Source: Bathynomus jamesi
Lineage: Eukaryota; Arthropoda; Malacostraca; Isopoda; Cirolanidae
DNA length: 64,000 nucleotides
Direction: 5' to 3'
Assembly (NCBI GenBank): GCA_023014485.1
Contig: JAJOZX010000090.1
Location: 1 to 64,000, forward strand
Shown here: positions 12,834 to 24,134 of the stretch, in pieces
Layout: every line of letters starts with the position of its first letter
Position numbering within the stretch: position 1 is the first letter of the stretch
Position numbers and translations under genes: made by a program
Notes under the pieces: generated by a model
The model's input: the letters and a program-made list of their open reading frames with translations, nothing else
Told to the model about the DNA's origin: nothing
Databases searched by the model: none

Positions 12834-13934
12834 TCAGACCAACAAAGACCCTAGGATCCACTCATGGCTGGTCTACCTAACTGTGTTCGTAATTGTGTAT
12901 TGTGCATGTCCTCCGTGGTGGCGGAGGGGACCTACAATTTTACGTGGGTTCCGACCACAAGAACATAAGAACATATGAAATTTTTATAGTGGGCACACTA
13001 GGGGCCACTTCGGCCCATCGAGGTGGCTCCACTATGTAAAAACTGCCTGTCCATTGGTATCACCCAATTTTTATTAAACTAAATAATTATCAATTTAAAA
13101 CTAATTAATTATCAATTTAAAACTAAAGATTGAATCTCTGGATCCAGAGGATCAAAGTCATAATAGACTATCCACATATATGTTACACTCTATATCTATT
13201 TATAACTGACATGCATATATATCAGATCCAAAGAATCCAGTCAATTTCATTAAGGTATCCATCAATACCACTACCTTGCCAACCAAAAATAAGTTACGGT
13301 CCATATCAACAGCGGACCAAGTCACAATTTACAACCATATACATTACAATATATATACTTAGGAGGAAAAGTGTAGGTGTGGCTGTAAAGACTGTACAGT
13401 AATTTAGAAATGTGTGTGCACCAATTTTGGGTCTCCCATTTAAAGGTGTTTGTGGGGCAAGTGAAGATCATGAGTTTTTCCATACCTCACAGTACTATGG
13501 GGGGCACCGCTCGGCAGAGGAATCTCTTTAAATGGGGTGTGTAAGGACAGAGAGTATCGCCTAACCCAAGATGCTGCCTCCCTATATCCCACAACACTTG
13601 TGATGAGCTGTGGGATCTATCACCTAAATTTACATAATATATATGAAATAAACTAGTACCATTCATGCAATAAAAATGGGCTTAAACACTATCACCAGAT
13701 GTCCCTTGCAAACATCAAACTATCCAACCATCTTTTGAAAGAATCAATTGTATTTGAAGTCACCACTTCTTTTGTCAGACTCAACACTTCTTTTGTCAGA
13801 CTCACACTTCTTTTGTCAGACTCACCACTTCTTTTGTCAGACTCACCACTTCTTTTGTCAGACTCACCACTTCTTTTGTCAGACTCACCACTTCTTTTGT
13901 CAGACTCACCACTTCTTCTGTCAGACAGAAGAAG

Positions 13935-13936
<2 letters not shown>
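12831..13936 (-). mobile_element. LINE 3' end copy X2 (minus orientation)
   Basis: Minus-strand copy of the same LINE tail. Reading from 13936 downward, tandem repeats give way to LTKEVVTSNTIDSF at about 13780-13739. This is the ORF2 C-terminus (compare EVVTSDTIDSFKRRLDSLM in the plus copy). The stop and the long 3' UTR down to 12831 follow. The UTR contains a tandem duplication of ttagttttaaattgataatt at about 13075-13125, which reveals the empty target site of the 17070-23054 transposon. Confidence 0.75.
13760..13927. repeat. 20-21-bp minisatellite (cttcttttgtcagactcac), about 8 units
   Basis: Eight near-identical units of cacttcttttgtcagactca, the first two lacking one or two bases. On the minus strand the unit covers the SDKRS/LTKEVV codons at the C-terminus of the LINE ORF2, so the array is an expansion of coding sequence. 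It ends at the (TA)n 13937-13993. Confidence 0.95.

Positions 13937-13993
<57 letters not shown>
13937..13993. repeat. (TA)n at the centre of a second palindrome
   Basis: A TA tract of about 57 bp separating minus copy X2 from plus copy X3. Confidence 0.96.
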
Positions 13994-13995
<2 letters not shown>

Positions 13996-14348
13996 TGGTG
14001 ACTTCAGATACAATTGATTCTTTCAAAAGAAGGTTGGATAGTTTGATGTCTGCAAGGGACATCTGGTGATAGAGTTTAAGCCCATTTTATTGCATGAATA
14101 GTACTAGTTTATTTCATATATATTATGTACATTTAGGTGATAGATCCCACAGCTCAGCACAAGTGTTGTGGGATATAGGGAGGCAGCATCTTGGGTTAGG
14201 GGATACTCTCTGTCCTTACACACCCCATTTAAAGAGATTCCTCTGCAGAGGGGTGCTCCCCATAGTACTGTGAGGTACTGAAAAACTCATGATCTTCACT
14301 TGCCCCACAAACACCTTTAAATGGGAGACTCAAAATGGGTGCACACAC

Positions 14349-16800
14349 ATAACAAATAACAAATAACAACGAGATAATAATAAATAAAAAAGTAACGCGC
14401 ACAAAGTTCTCCGACCATAACCTCATCATTGATATACAATTGAAGTTAGCACCCAGAGGTCCGAAAACGCATCCCAGAGAAGGCAGATGGAATATTTGAA
14501 GGCTTAAACATAAATTCAAGAAAGTAAATTGGGAAAACGTAAATAAAGATTTAAAGGAGCTAAATTGGGAATTGCTACTACACGAGAAGACTCCACAAGA
14601 AATACTATGTATAATAGAGACGGAAACCAAACCTATAATACTGAAACATATTCCAGAGAGACAGGAAAGAAAACGTAGCAAGCTCGAGAGGAAAATCAGG
14701 ACTCTATTCAGGCAACGAAGACAAACCGTAAAACATCTCCACAGATGCAGAACTGATGCAAAGAGACTCAAACTAGAGAGGAAACTTGGCGAAATAGAAA
14801 TGGACCTAAAGCAAACATTCATACATAAGACAAACGAGGAGGAAAACAAGGTAGCAGAAAACATAAAAAATAACCCAAAATACTTCTACACTTTTGCGAA
14901 AAGGAAAATGCAGTGTAAAGAGAGTATTGGACCGTTGATAGACGGGGAGGCCGAATACACAAATGACCCGAAAGAAATAATTGAACTGCTTAGGGAACAA
15001 TTTAAATCTGTGTTTAGCACCCCTAAGTCCGAGATGGAAGTGGAAAACCCAGACGAGTTTTTCGACATTGAAACAGATCAACCAAGAACAAATCCCGGCA
15101 CAAACCTATTAATGGACTTCGAGTTCACGGAAGGAGATGTAATTACGGCCTTATCACAGATGCGAGACAATTCAGCGCCAGGGCCAGACACATGGAGTGC
15201 CACATTTCTGAAGAAATGCAAAGAGAGTATTGCAAAACCGCTATACTTACTATGGAGGAAATCACTCGACACAGGACGAATTCAACTCCCTTAAAGAACG
15301 CTAATATTGCCCCCCTATTTAAAGGTGGTAACAGAGCAATGCCCAAAAATTATCGGCCAGTGGCTCTCACCTCACACCTTATAAAGTGTTTTGAACGCAT
15401 AATTAGAGCCAAAATTACCTACTACCTACAAGAAAAAGACTTATACAACCCAAATCAACATGGCTTCAGGGCGGGTAGATCATGCCTGTCACAGCTACTA
15501 GACCACCAGGAGAAAATATTAGGAGCATTGTGTCGAGGACAAAACATTGATGTAATATATACTGATTTTGCTAAAGCCTTCGATAAATGTGACCATGGAA
15601 TCATAGCACACAAACTTAAGGATACAGGAATTACTGGAAACCTAGGAAGGTGGATATTAATTTCTTGACGCAAAGAACGCAAAGAGTGGTGGTAAACGGA
15701 GTTAATCGGAAGTCTGGGAAGTCGTGAGCTCTGTCCCACAAGGGACAGTATTAGCTCCCTTGCTGTTCATAATAATGATTGCAGATATTGATGCAGATAT
15801 TAAGGACAGTATTGTATCATGCTTCGCAGATGACACGAAGATATGTAAGGAAATATTGAACGAAGATGACATAAGAAAACTACAAAACGACATTTAAACA
15901 TTATTCCAGTGGGCAGAAGACAACAATATGAAGTTCAACGAAGAAAAATTCCAACTTCTAAGATATGGTAATAATAAAGAGCTACAGAAAAAAGGGTACA
16001 AAACTCCGCAAGCCAAACAGATAACACCAAATCCACAAGTCAGGGATCTTGGAGTAATAATGTCGTCGGATGCAGATTCAGAGAGCACTATAAAATCAAA
16101 ATCACAACGGCTAGAAAATAATGGGAATCATCTGGAGCTTCCGCAGCAGAAAAGCAAACATCATGCTCAAATTATGGAAGAGTCTAGTCCTACCAATAAT
16201 TGAGTATTGCTCAGTACTCACAAGACCACACAGAAAATGAGACATTGCGAGCATTGAAGCTATACAAAGGACTTTTACGTCTAAGATAGAGGAAACAGAA
16301 GGTGAAGACTACTGGTCTCGACTACAATCCCTGGAACTCTACTCTCTTGAAAGAAGGCGAGAGCGGTACACAATAATATACATATGGAACATACTTGAGG
16401 GTTCTGTCCCTAACCTGACAGAAATGAAATAGAAACAAACTGGATTGAGAGAAGAGGCAGATTTGTACGGTCCCAGCTGCGGTGGGACAAGGAGCCATGA
16501 AAACGAGGATGGAAAATACCCTCAGAACACGGGCCCAAAGCTTTTCAATGTCCTTCCAAAAGAAGTGAGGAATCTCCAGCACACTAACCTGAATAACTTC
16601 AAGAACCAGCTGGACAGATTCTTGTGCAAAGTCCCTGACCAGCCATGCGTGGCTGGCTACGAGGGCAAGAGGCGATCAGAGAGCAATTCCCTCCTTCACC
16701 AAGTCCCGCAAATGAGGCGGGATGCTGCAGAGGGGTCGACCGCAGGTCGATCCTCAACCGTCGTTCAAACTCAACAAAAGTAAACAAAAGTAAGTAAGTA
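14349..16800 (+). mobile_element. CR1/L2-like LINE, 5'-truncated, inserted in copy X3
   Basis: It interrupts the LINE tail between ...gtgcacacaca and acatttctac, where copy X1 reads gtgcacacatttctac. The body begins in the last part of the endonuclease (FSDHNLIIDIQLKL at about 14407) and ends with an (aagt)n-type tail, aaagtaagtaagtaa, at 16786-16800. A 5' truncation and a short simple tail are typical of CR1/L2 retrotransposition. Confidence 0.82.
14400..16783 (+). pseudogene. CR1/L2-like ORF2: EN tail, RT and C-terminus
   Basis: The frame opens in the endonuclease C-terminus (SDHNLIID), then a basic, coiled linker (about 14572-14830). Reverse transcriptase motifs follow: ALSQMRDNSAPGPDTWSATF (about 15150), NIAPLFKGGNRAMPKNYRPV (about 15303), QHGFRAGRSCLSQL (about 15458), VIYTDFAKAFDKCDH (catalytic Asp, about 15552), VPQGTVLAPLLFIIMI (about 15735) and SCFADDTK (about 15818). 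The C-terminus reads LDRFLCKVPDQPCVAGY (about 16612) and ends SSTVVQTQQK* at 16783. Breaks occur near 15293, 15666, 15896 and 16201. Unlike the CR1 at 8161, its C-terminus carries a basic, Ser-rich extension, so it is a different family. Confidence 0.87.
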
Positions 16801-17921
16801 AACATTTCTACATTACTGTTCAGTCTTTACAGCCACACCTACACTTTTCCTCCTAAGTATATATTATTGTAATGTATATGGTTGTAAATTGTGACTTGGT
16901 CCGCAATTGATATGGCCGTGGCTTATTTTTAACTGGATTCTTTGGATCTGATATATTTGCATGTCGGTTTAAAATAGCTATGGTAGGTGTAACATATTTG
17001 TGGATAGTGGTCTATTATGACTTGATCCTCTGGATCCAGAGATTCTATCTTTAGTTTTTAAATTGATAACACCGGTCTGCATGAAAATCGATTGCTTTAT
17101 TTTGAGTTGTGATTCTGAAGCAGTTCGCTTCGCTGAATTAAAAAATGCAACCAGTTTTTTTCTATCACCCACAGTTTTAAAGTTATTAGCAAAACAATTT
17201 TGGGGCGTTTTGTAATTTTTTACTTTTTTTTATCTTTAATTAATTTCATTTTTTCATATTTTTCAGATTGATAATTCTAACATTACGTCTTTAAAATGTT
17301 AATAATGGCTTCTAGAGGATGTACCCATAGTCCAGACATATTTTGTTATATTTGTGGTCGGTATGTTGTAAAACAAAGGACAAATGTAACGACCTTCATT
17401 AAGAGAGCTTATCATGCTTATTTTGGAATTAAATTAGGAGATCAAGACAAAAGTTGGGCTCCACACAAGGTTTGTCTTACGTGTGTTGCGGCACTAAGGA
17501 ATTGGAGCAAAGGTAAAAAGAAAAGTTTGCCATTTGGGATCCCTATGGTATGGCGCGAGCCTAGAAACCATACCGACGACTGCTACTTCTGTTCTTGCAA
17601 TGTTAAAGGTTATAATGCAAAGAATAAAGAGAGCCTTCAATACCCAAGTCTTCCATCTGCAATAAGGCCGGTACCCCATGGTCCAGAAGTTCCTATTCCC
17701 CACCCACCCGAGGGTCTGGATCAATACAATTCAGATTCTGATTCAGCTCCAAATCCAGGCAATGATGTTGTTTATGAACAGCCAACAGCTGACCGAGATC
17801 CTCCTAAACCATTAACCCAAGCCGAACTAAATGACTTAGGCAGGGATTTGAATCTGCCTAAGGACTCTGCAGAACTTTTGGGGTCTAGATTGCAGGAGAA
17901 CAATTTATTGGCATCCGACAC

Positions 17922-20900
17922 TAGGGTGTACCATTTTTGGGTCATTTTCAAAAAGTCAAGGTCCAGGAGTCTAATGTTGTGCCAAATGATGTCCTAAACA
18001 CGAATTTTACAGGCATTTTCTAATCCGACAAATTTTGAATCCCCCCCACCCCCCCTTGAAATTTTGCGCATCCCCTTTTCCTAAAAAACCCATATATCTC
18101 AAACACTATCAACTTTATCGAAAAATGTTATAGAATAAAAATGATTTAGAATCAAAAGTTCTATTAGAAAAGTTCATCAAAATAGAAATTTACTTAATTT
18201 TGAAAATTTTCATTTATTTTTTAAAAATTTAAATTAAAAAAATTTTTTGCTTGCAGTGCCTTCTTCTTAAATAAGGTGTTACCGCCACCTTTGAAGCATC
18301 ACCCCAATGCAGCTTCGCGGCGATGGGCTTTGTATTTGCTAGTTATAATGCAAATCATAATTAGTTTTTATTATAACTAGCCTATACAAGTGAGGACAAC
18401 CTCAAAACTATATATATAATATAAAATAAAGCTAAAAATTAACACTTTATCTATAGTTGTGAGGTCCCATCGTTTTTTTTTTCCTTTATTCAACACTTTC
18501 CTCAAAAAATAAAAGAAACAAGTTTCCTAATTAGAAATCATTGATATAAGAGCTTTTTAAACATAAAAATAAGAAAAGACAATTTATGGTATATTTAATA
18601 ACAAAAAAAAATCAGCCTCTTCTAAATTAAAACAATCTCTGCAAATAAAAATACCTAATCTATCTGTTAATGAACTATTCTTTACTGAGTTTCATTCTTT
18701 TAAGAGTCTCTTTACTAGGATCAGGAATTAGTCTTCTATTCTCTTCCACAATTTGCAAAAGACCTTGAAATTCTTCTTCATTTTGACATTTGTCATGAAA
18801 GTCTTGAACCAGCTTGATTCCTCTTTCAGCGGTATCATTGACTACTCTAATAGATGAAAGAATGTTTTTTAGTTTGTTGTAGTCATCGACCTCTTCCATG
18901 TTGATGTTGGTTTCTTTATCCATGAGTCTGGTTTTGACCCACAGCATTGAAATAAATGCCATGAAATTGGACCTACTAGCTGATGAAGCTTTGTGTCTTC
19001 CTTTAAAATGGGGAAAACAGGTTGCCCACATACATAATTTTCTGGAACTGGATATTTGTTTAAGGATTTTGCGATCTTATCTTTTTCATCATTACTTAGC
19101 GATCCAAAGAAACTCAAAGGGACCACTTCCTCCGTCAAATACCAGTAATGATTGGCAAAAGATTTCAAAGCAGCATTTGCAACTTCCCTATCTTCCTTCT
19201 TGTAATTCACCAAATCATGATAAAACTTCAGATCATTAGCTGGACTCTCTAGTGAATTAGAACATAAAAGCCAGTATTTTCCATAAATTAATGCATTAAA
19301 TAGACACATTCTCTTTAATTTCTTAATCAATGATTCATCATATGATGCTTGGTGGGCAAAAGCATACATTTTATTTGTATACAAAATCATTGCCATCCAC
19401 CTGGCACGGTGCATTGCACCAGGTTTCCGCCAATGACTGTTTTCTCTGGAAACCTCTCCTAAAAGCATTAAAGTTGTTTCAGCAACTTCCTTATAGTCAT
19501 CACGTGGAAAGCAGTCAGATTTTCTTAAACATTGGGTCATAAATTCTACACATTCTTCCTTTAGGCCTCTTTGATACCTTGATTTAACATCAAGAACATT
19601 GTATGTAGATTTCGTATTTATTTTCTTCCATTTAGACTCGCGAAATTCTTTGAATAACTCAAACTCAGGAGATTTACTTGGGCCAAAAATGGTTTCATAC
19701 ACAGCACACAAAACTCTTTCAGCCACATGATGGCGGCATGCTAACCAAATCAATTTCTTTTGCAAAAGTTCTTCAAGTAACTTACAGGAACCTTTCATCC
19801 ATCCTGAATTGGATGCAGTGGTATCAAATGATACTCCAAAGACATTTTGCTTCAAGTTCCATTTTTCAATACTTTGAAATACAGAAGTGGCTTGAGACAA
19901 TCCAGTGGAATCATCTATTATAGAAACTGATAAAAGTTTTTCTACATTTGGGTATCCAGTAACAAGTATTGCAAGGCGGTCTTCTTGTTCTGAACATGAT
20001 TTAGTAAGCAGCTTGCTATCCCAATGTACTAGGCAGTGATCAGGAGGAGTAAAATCCTTGATGCAAGTTTCATATTTTCGTTTTCTTGTCTTTCGAGCGG
20101 CTCTTGCGGATGTGGTCCTGGAGAGAGACAGTTTTTCAATATCCTTGCCACACCTAATGGCTACTGCAGCAGCAAAAACAGTCCGTTGTCCAATAGAGAG
20201 ATTAAGTCTGTCTGCAGTGGAGGAAACCAATGGCGAGGCAAGAATATTTTTGGGGCTGGAAGCATTTGAAGGTCCTGCTGTAGGTTCTGTCGGAAACTCT
20301 TCATAGCTGTCTGTCTCAGAACTGGTCGTGCTAGAAAGAAGGGTCTCTGATGTTCTGGCTGTAGCACTCACTTGCTTCACTGATTTATGTTTCTCTTTGC
20401 GTTTCTTCTCTTTCTCTAATCTAATGTACTTGCGCTGTACTTTTGATGCATAATCTGCATCTAGCAAACCTAAACATGTTTCTCGTTTTGTTCTTTGATC
20501 TTCTAAGAATGAAATATCATATGCTTTCTGAGGCTCAGTTCTCATGCGGTCTTTTTGGATTAATTCAACGGCATTTTGAGAAGAGATGTCAAAAAGGGAA
20601 TCCATAATTTTCATGAAATTAGAGAGTTCATTTTCAAAGCTTGTTCTTTTTTTGTGCTTGATTAAATTATTATGCATTTCTTCTAGATTTAACAGCATCT
20701 TCCTGCCTTTAGGGTTTTTACTAATATCTATAGTAGGAATGCATGCTTTTTTGCCATATTATTAGTAGCTTCTGTAGAACTTCATTAACAGTAGAATCTT
20801 TTGTAACTTTTGGACCCTTATACTGCATTCTCCGTAAATAATAAAATGGCTTAGAACATCTTTATTGGATGGTAAACAATTTTAGATGAACTCATAATAT

Positions 20901-21431
20901 CAGCCTGCAAGCGACCAAGAATAAAGTCATGCTGTTTTGTAGCTGTTTGACTCATTTTTTATTTATTTTTCAAATAAAGCAGTCTGAAAAGAAACAATAA
21001 GAGTAAAAACAATGCTTGTTTATTAAAATTCAATGTAAAAAAGGATTTTTAAATTTGGATTATACTCACAATACTCATAAATAATGTAACTTAAGCACCT
21101 TATTTTATATTAATACAATAAGGTGCTCTTGGACAAAAGAAAATGAAAATTTTCAAAATTACGTAAATTTCTATCTTAATGAACTTTTCTAATAGAACGT
21201 TTGATTCTAATCATTTTTATTCTATAACATGTTTCGATAAAGTTGATAGGTTTTTAGATATATGGGGTTTTTAAGAAAAGGGGATGGGCAAAATTTCAAG
21301 GGGGTGGGGGGGATTCAAAATTTGTTGGATTAGAAAATGCTTGTTAAATTCGTGTTTAGGACATCATTTGGCACAACATTAGACTCCTGGACCTTGACTT
21401 TTTGAAAATGACCCAAAAATGGTACACCCTA
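17922..21431 (-). mobile_element. TAGGGTG transposon with ~300-bp TIRs, hAT-like
   Basis: The ends are tagggtgtaccatttttggg at 17922 and its exact complement at 21431. Inverted similarity continues for about 300 bp on each side with roughly 5% differences (c-tract, several substitutions and small indels). The flanks are atccgacac at 17913-17921 and 21432-21440, and the site is single in paralogous copy B (38189-38197). This proves an 8-9-bp duplication (one A is shared with the end). One gene is on the minus strand. Terminus and duplication fit hAT, but TIRs this long are unusual for hAT. Confidence 0.9.
18675..20955 (-). pseudogene. hAT-like transposase candidate of the TAGGGTG element
   Basis: The minus-strand start is MSQTATKQHDFILGRL at 20955. 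Two frame problems lie near 20850, then 609 codons are open from 20698 to 18869. The last part continues in another frame (18675-19031), so a single indel near 19000 splits the C-terminus. In the 609-aa part I see a charged N-terminus with coiled coil (about 85-105), a Ser-rich linker (115-165), HWDSK with Asp 227, FDTTASNSG with Asp 292, ACRHH with Cys 321/His 324, and MHRARW with Arg 433/Trp 434. The downstream frame has RVVNDTAERGIKLVQDF, a likely Glu site. D-D spacing of 65 plus C-x2-H and RW resembles hAT transposases. I see no standard hAT dimerisation motif. Confidence 0.78.
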
Positions 21432-22497
21432 ATCCGACACATACTTCGCTTGGTACAGAAATCGTGAGAAAGACTTCGTGCCTTTTTTCGAAGAAGATGG
21501 TCCCATGGTATTTTGCAAGGACATCACAGGATTAGTGTGCAAGCTAGGCATCGAATACCAAACCAGTGACTGGAGGTTGTTTATAGATTCCTCTAAAACC
21601 AGTCTAAAAGGAGTGTTACTGCACAACGGTAACAAATATGCCTCAATCCCAGTGGCCCATTCTACTCATTTAAAAGAGACCTATGATAACATGAAACTGC
21701 TTCTGGAAAAAATTCAGTATCAAAATCACAGATGGATATTGTGTGGGGATCTCAAAGTCCTTTGCATGTTACTTGGGCAGCAATCAGGATACACTAAGAT
21801 GCCATGTTTCATCTGCGAATGGGATAGTCGAGCACGTGACCAGCACTGGAAGAGGAAAACTTGGCCTCCTAGAGAGAATCTTACCCCAGGATCAAAGAAC
21901 ATTTTACATGAACATCTAGTTGAACCAAATAAAATCCTCCTACCACCCTTGTACATTAAGTTAGGGTTGATGAAGCAGTATGTCAAAGCATTGAATAGAG
22001 AAGGTGAGTGTTTCAAGTACATTTGTTCAAAATATTCAAAGATTAGCTACGAGAAAATAAAGGAAGGTGTTTTTATAGGTCCTCAGATTAGAAAGTTATT
22101 GAAAGACGATCATTTCCTGAACATAATGACCAATAAAGAAAAAGAAGCATGGCTTGGTTTCAAAGATGTTGTTGAAAACTTCTTGGGAAACTACAAAAGC
22201 CAAAATTATGAAAGACTGGTGGAAAATATGCTTAAAAAGTTTTGCGCCTTAGGCTGCAACATGAGCCTGAAAGTTCACTTCTTATTTTCGCATCTTGACC
22301 GTTTTCCCGAAAATCTCGGAGATGTCAGTGAGGAGCAAGGGGAACGATTTCACCAGGACATCAAAACCATGGAAAGAAGATATCAAGGAAGATGGCATAC
22401 AAATATGATGGTGGATTACTGCTGGTGTCTGCAACGAGATCAGCCTAACGCACAGCATAAGAAAACATCAAAGAAGCACCGGTTTAGTCGTCATTAG

Positions 22498-23054
22498 TCA
22501 GATCTACCTTCGTAGTCTTAAGTCTTTGGAATAAGTCCTGAAATGTTTGCAAGTAAAGAAGGTAAATATATTTTGTTTCTTTCAGTTATTTTTTTATTCT
22601 TTCATAAACAAGCAATATGCTTGTCCAAGAGCTAGGAGCTATTTAATTCTGCTTTTTAGGTTTTACTCTATCACCTAAAGATTTCGTGCTACAAGGGGTG
22701 TTGTAATACCTCATCTGTCCCCAAATGTTAACCACCCATTGATGGGAGGGGAGAGAGTATTTTGCTGGGAACGGGACTGGTTGTTATATATATTTACCCT
22801 ACATTATTATGTAAGCGTTACTGTAGTCTATAACAACAAAATTTATGGTTTAGCATGTGCAATCCAATGTTGGTCTGGATAAGATGGTTCACATTTGGGG
22901 ATAAATGGGGGATTTATGACACACTCTGTAGTAAGAAAACCATACGTGATAGGGAAAAACTAACTATATTTTTGAGATCAGCGCACTCAAATTATATAGA
23001 ACCACCAACTAGTTTGTAAAAATCGATCGGCAAGTTTTCAAATGTGTACTGGTG
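22498..23054 (+). other. 3' UTR of transposon copy A
   Basis: Non-coding sequence shared almost base for base with 39245-39802 in copy B. It contains an inverted subterminal block (ccatacgtgatagg) matching the left-end tatcaccca motif. Confidence 0.7.
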
Positions 23055-23367
23055 TAATTAATTAGTTTTAAATTGATAATTATTTAGTTTTGTAAAAATT
23101 GGTCGTTGCCAATGTACAGGCAGTTTTTACATAGTGGAGCCACCTCGATGGGCCGAAGTGGCCCCTAGTGTGTCCACTGTAAAAATTTCTTATGTTCTTA
23201 TGTTCTTGTGGTTCGGAACCCACGTAAAATTGTAGGTCCCCTCCGCCACCACGGAGGACATGCGCAATGCACAATTACGAACACAGTTAGGTAGACCAGC
23301 CATGAGTGGATCCTATGGTCTTTGTTGGTCTGAAACATTATAACATTATAACATATATATACATATA

Positions 23368-24134
23368 CAGGGTGTCCCATAAGTCCGGCATTATAGGGGA
23401 AATTCATATTTTTCTATTTCTACAAACCATAATTCATATGCTCGGGATGCCAATTTCCCGTCCACCATTCTGTTCAGTGACGAGGCTGTTTTTTATGGAA
23501 ATGGTGAGGTAAATCGACAGAACACCCGCTACTGGTCTCAAAACAACCCTCACTGGTATACCTCTTCAAAGGAACAAGGTGCATCTCGGGTGATGGTATG
23601 GTGTGGCATTTGGAAGGACCGCATCATAGGCCCCCTCTTTTTCGATGAACATGTCACTGGAGGCACCTACCTACGTATGCTCAAGGAAGAAGCATTTCTC
23701 AGTGTCTTGAACGAAGAAGGAAATTTCCCAACATAGTCCCAGCAAGACGGCGCTCCTGCACATTACAGCACCCAAGTAAGGGATACCTGTACCAACAATT
23801 CCCTGGTCATTGGATAGGACGTCGAGGGCCTGTGGAATGGCCAGCTAGAAGCCCGGATCTCACGCCACTAGATTTTTATCTCTGGGGCCACTTGAAAGCG
23901 CTGGTATACGCAGAGGAAATTAGGAGTGTTGAACATTTGCGGCAGCGCATTATTGGGGCATGTAACACCATTACTCCTGACATCATTCAACGTGTGCTTG
24001 CTGACTGGGTATCACGTCTGAATTTGTGTATTGAAAACAATGGTGGACATATTGAGCACGTTCTGTAAATAAAAGTTTTTGTTTTGCCTTTTTTTATTAT
24101 TTTTCCTATGATGCCGGACTTATGGGACACCCTG
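23368..24134 (+). mobile_element. Internally deleted mariner, DD41D type
   Basis: TIRs cagggtgtcccataagtccg at 23368 and its complement ending at 24134 are flanked by TA. The 767-bp element lacks the N-terminal half of the transposase. It lies at the TA-rich 3' end of LINE copy X3. Confidence 0.9.
23440..24068 (+). pseudogene. Mariner transposase, catalytic half only
   Basis: The DNA-binding helix-turn-helix region is gone. The frame reads TILFSDEAVFYGNG with the first Asp (about 23468), VMVWCGIW (about 23595), then a stop in PT*SQQDGAPAHYST, which holds the second Asp (about 23748). After a frame change comes VEWPARSPDLTPLDFYLWGHLK with the third Asp (about 23835), through to IENNGGHIEHVL* at 24068. 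Spacing is close to 41, and a stop and a frameshift lie between the second and third Asp. It is a deletion derivative that would need an outside transposase. Confidence 0.85.

Larger units (their letters stand above)
17305..22497 (+). pseudogene. CMC-like transposase candidate, interrupted by a transposon
   Basis: Coding parts are 17305-17921 and 21441-22497. Together they total 1674 bases in one open frame (557 aa plus stop), so the gene was intact when interrupted. The start MASRGCTHSPD was chosen over the ATG nine bases upstream because copy B begins there. N-terminal CxxC pairs (FCYICG, CLTC, DCYFC) look zinc-binding. The second part carries WRLFIDSSKTSLKGVLLHNG, WILCGDLKVLCMLLG, CFICEWDSRARDQHW and DVSEEQGERFHQD. 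The Asp, Asp, CxxC...H and Glu order fits an RNase H-fold DDE transposase; that reading is inference. Homologues I recall are uncharacterised proteins of scattered animals. Confidence 0.8.
17070..23054 (+). mobile_element. CACC...GGTG DNA transposon, copy A (CMC-like), with nested element
   Basis: The termini caccggtctgcatgaaaat at 17070 and ...tgtgtactggtg at 23054 are short imperfect inverted repeats. They are flanked by TAA at 17067-17069 and 23055-23057. The inverted LINE tail X2 (13075-13125) shows the uninterrupted site ttgataattaattag, confirming a 3-bp duplication. Subterminal motifs tctatcaccca (about 17160) and tgatagg (about 22953, inverted) also pair. Removing 17922-21431 plus one duplication leaves an element of about 2.47 kb, almost the size of copy B (2435 bp). 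Three-base duplications with CAC termini suggest the CMC superfamily. Confidence 0.85.
13994..23367 (+). mobile_element. LINE 3' end copy X3, split by nested insertions
   Basis: The plus-strand copy starts in ORF2 (EVVTSDTIDSFKRRLDSLMSARDIW, stop TGA at about 14068). It continues through its 3' UTR in three pieces: 13994-14348, 16801-17069 and 23055-23367. These pieces match 11989-12771 consecutively. The gaps hold a truncated LINE (14349-16800) and a DNA transposon (17070-23054). At its 3' end a mariner has inserted at TA. The order of insertion can be read directly from this arrangement. Confidence 0.78.

Noticed and set aside
14229..14864. A 211-codon minus ORF
   Set aside because: It is antisense to the LINE ORF2 at 14400-15290, whose plus frame has clear RT-linker and RT motifs.
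17922..21431. Mutator (MULE) assignment from long TIRs and a 9-bp repeat
   Set aside because: Considered seriously. The TAGGGTG end, the CRHH and RARW motifs and the D-D spacing fit hAT better, and the duplication can equally be 8 bp. I keep it as an alternative only.
21726..22022. Minus-strand ORF of 98 codons
   Set aside because: Shadow of the plus-strand CMC-like transposase; the same shadow appears at 38542-38769 in copy B.
17070..23054. PIF/Harbinger assignment from the TAA duplication
   Set aside because: Copy C of the same protein family has a TCA duplication, so the target is not restricted to TWA, and no Harbinger transposase or Myb-like partner is present.
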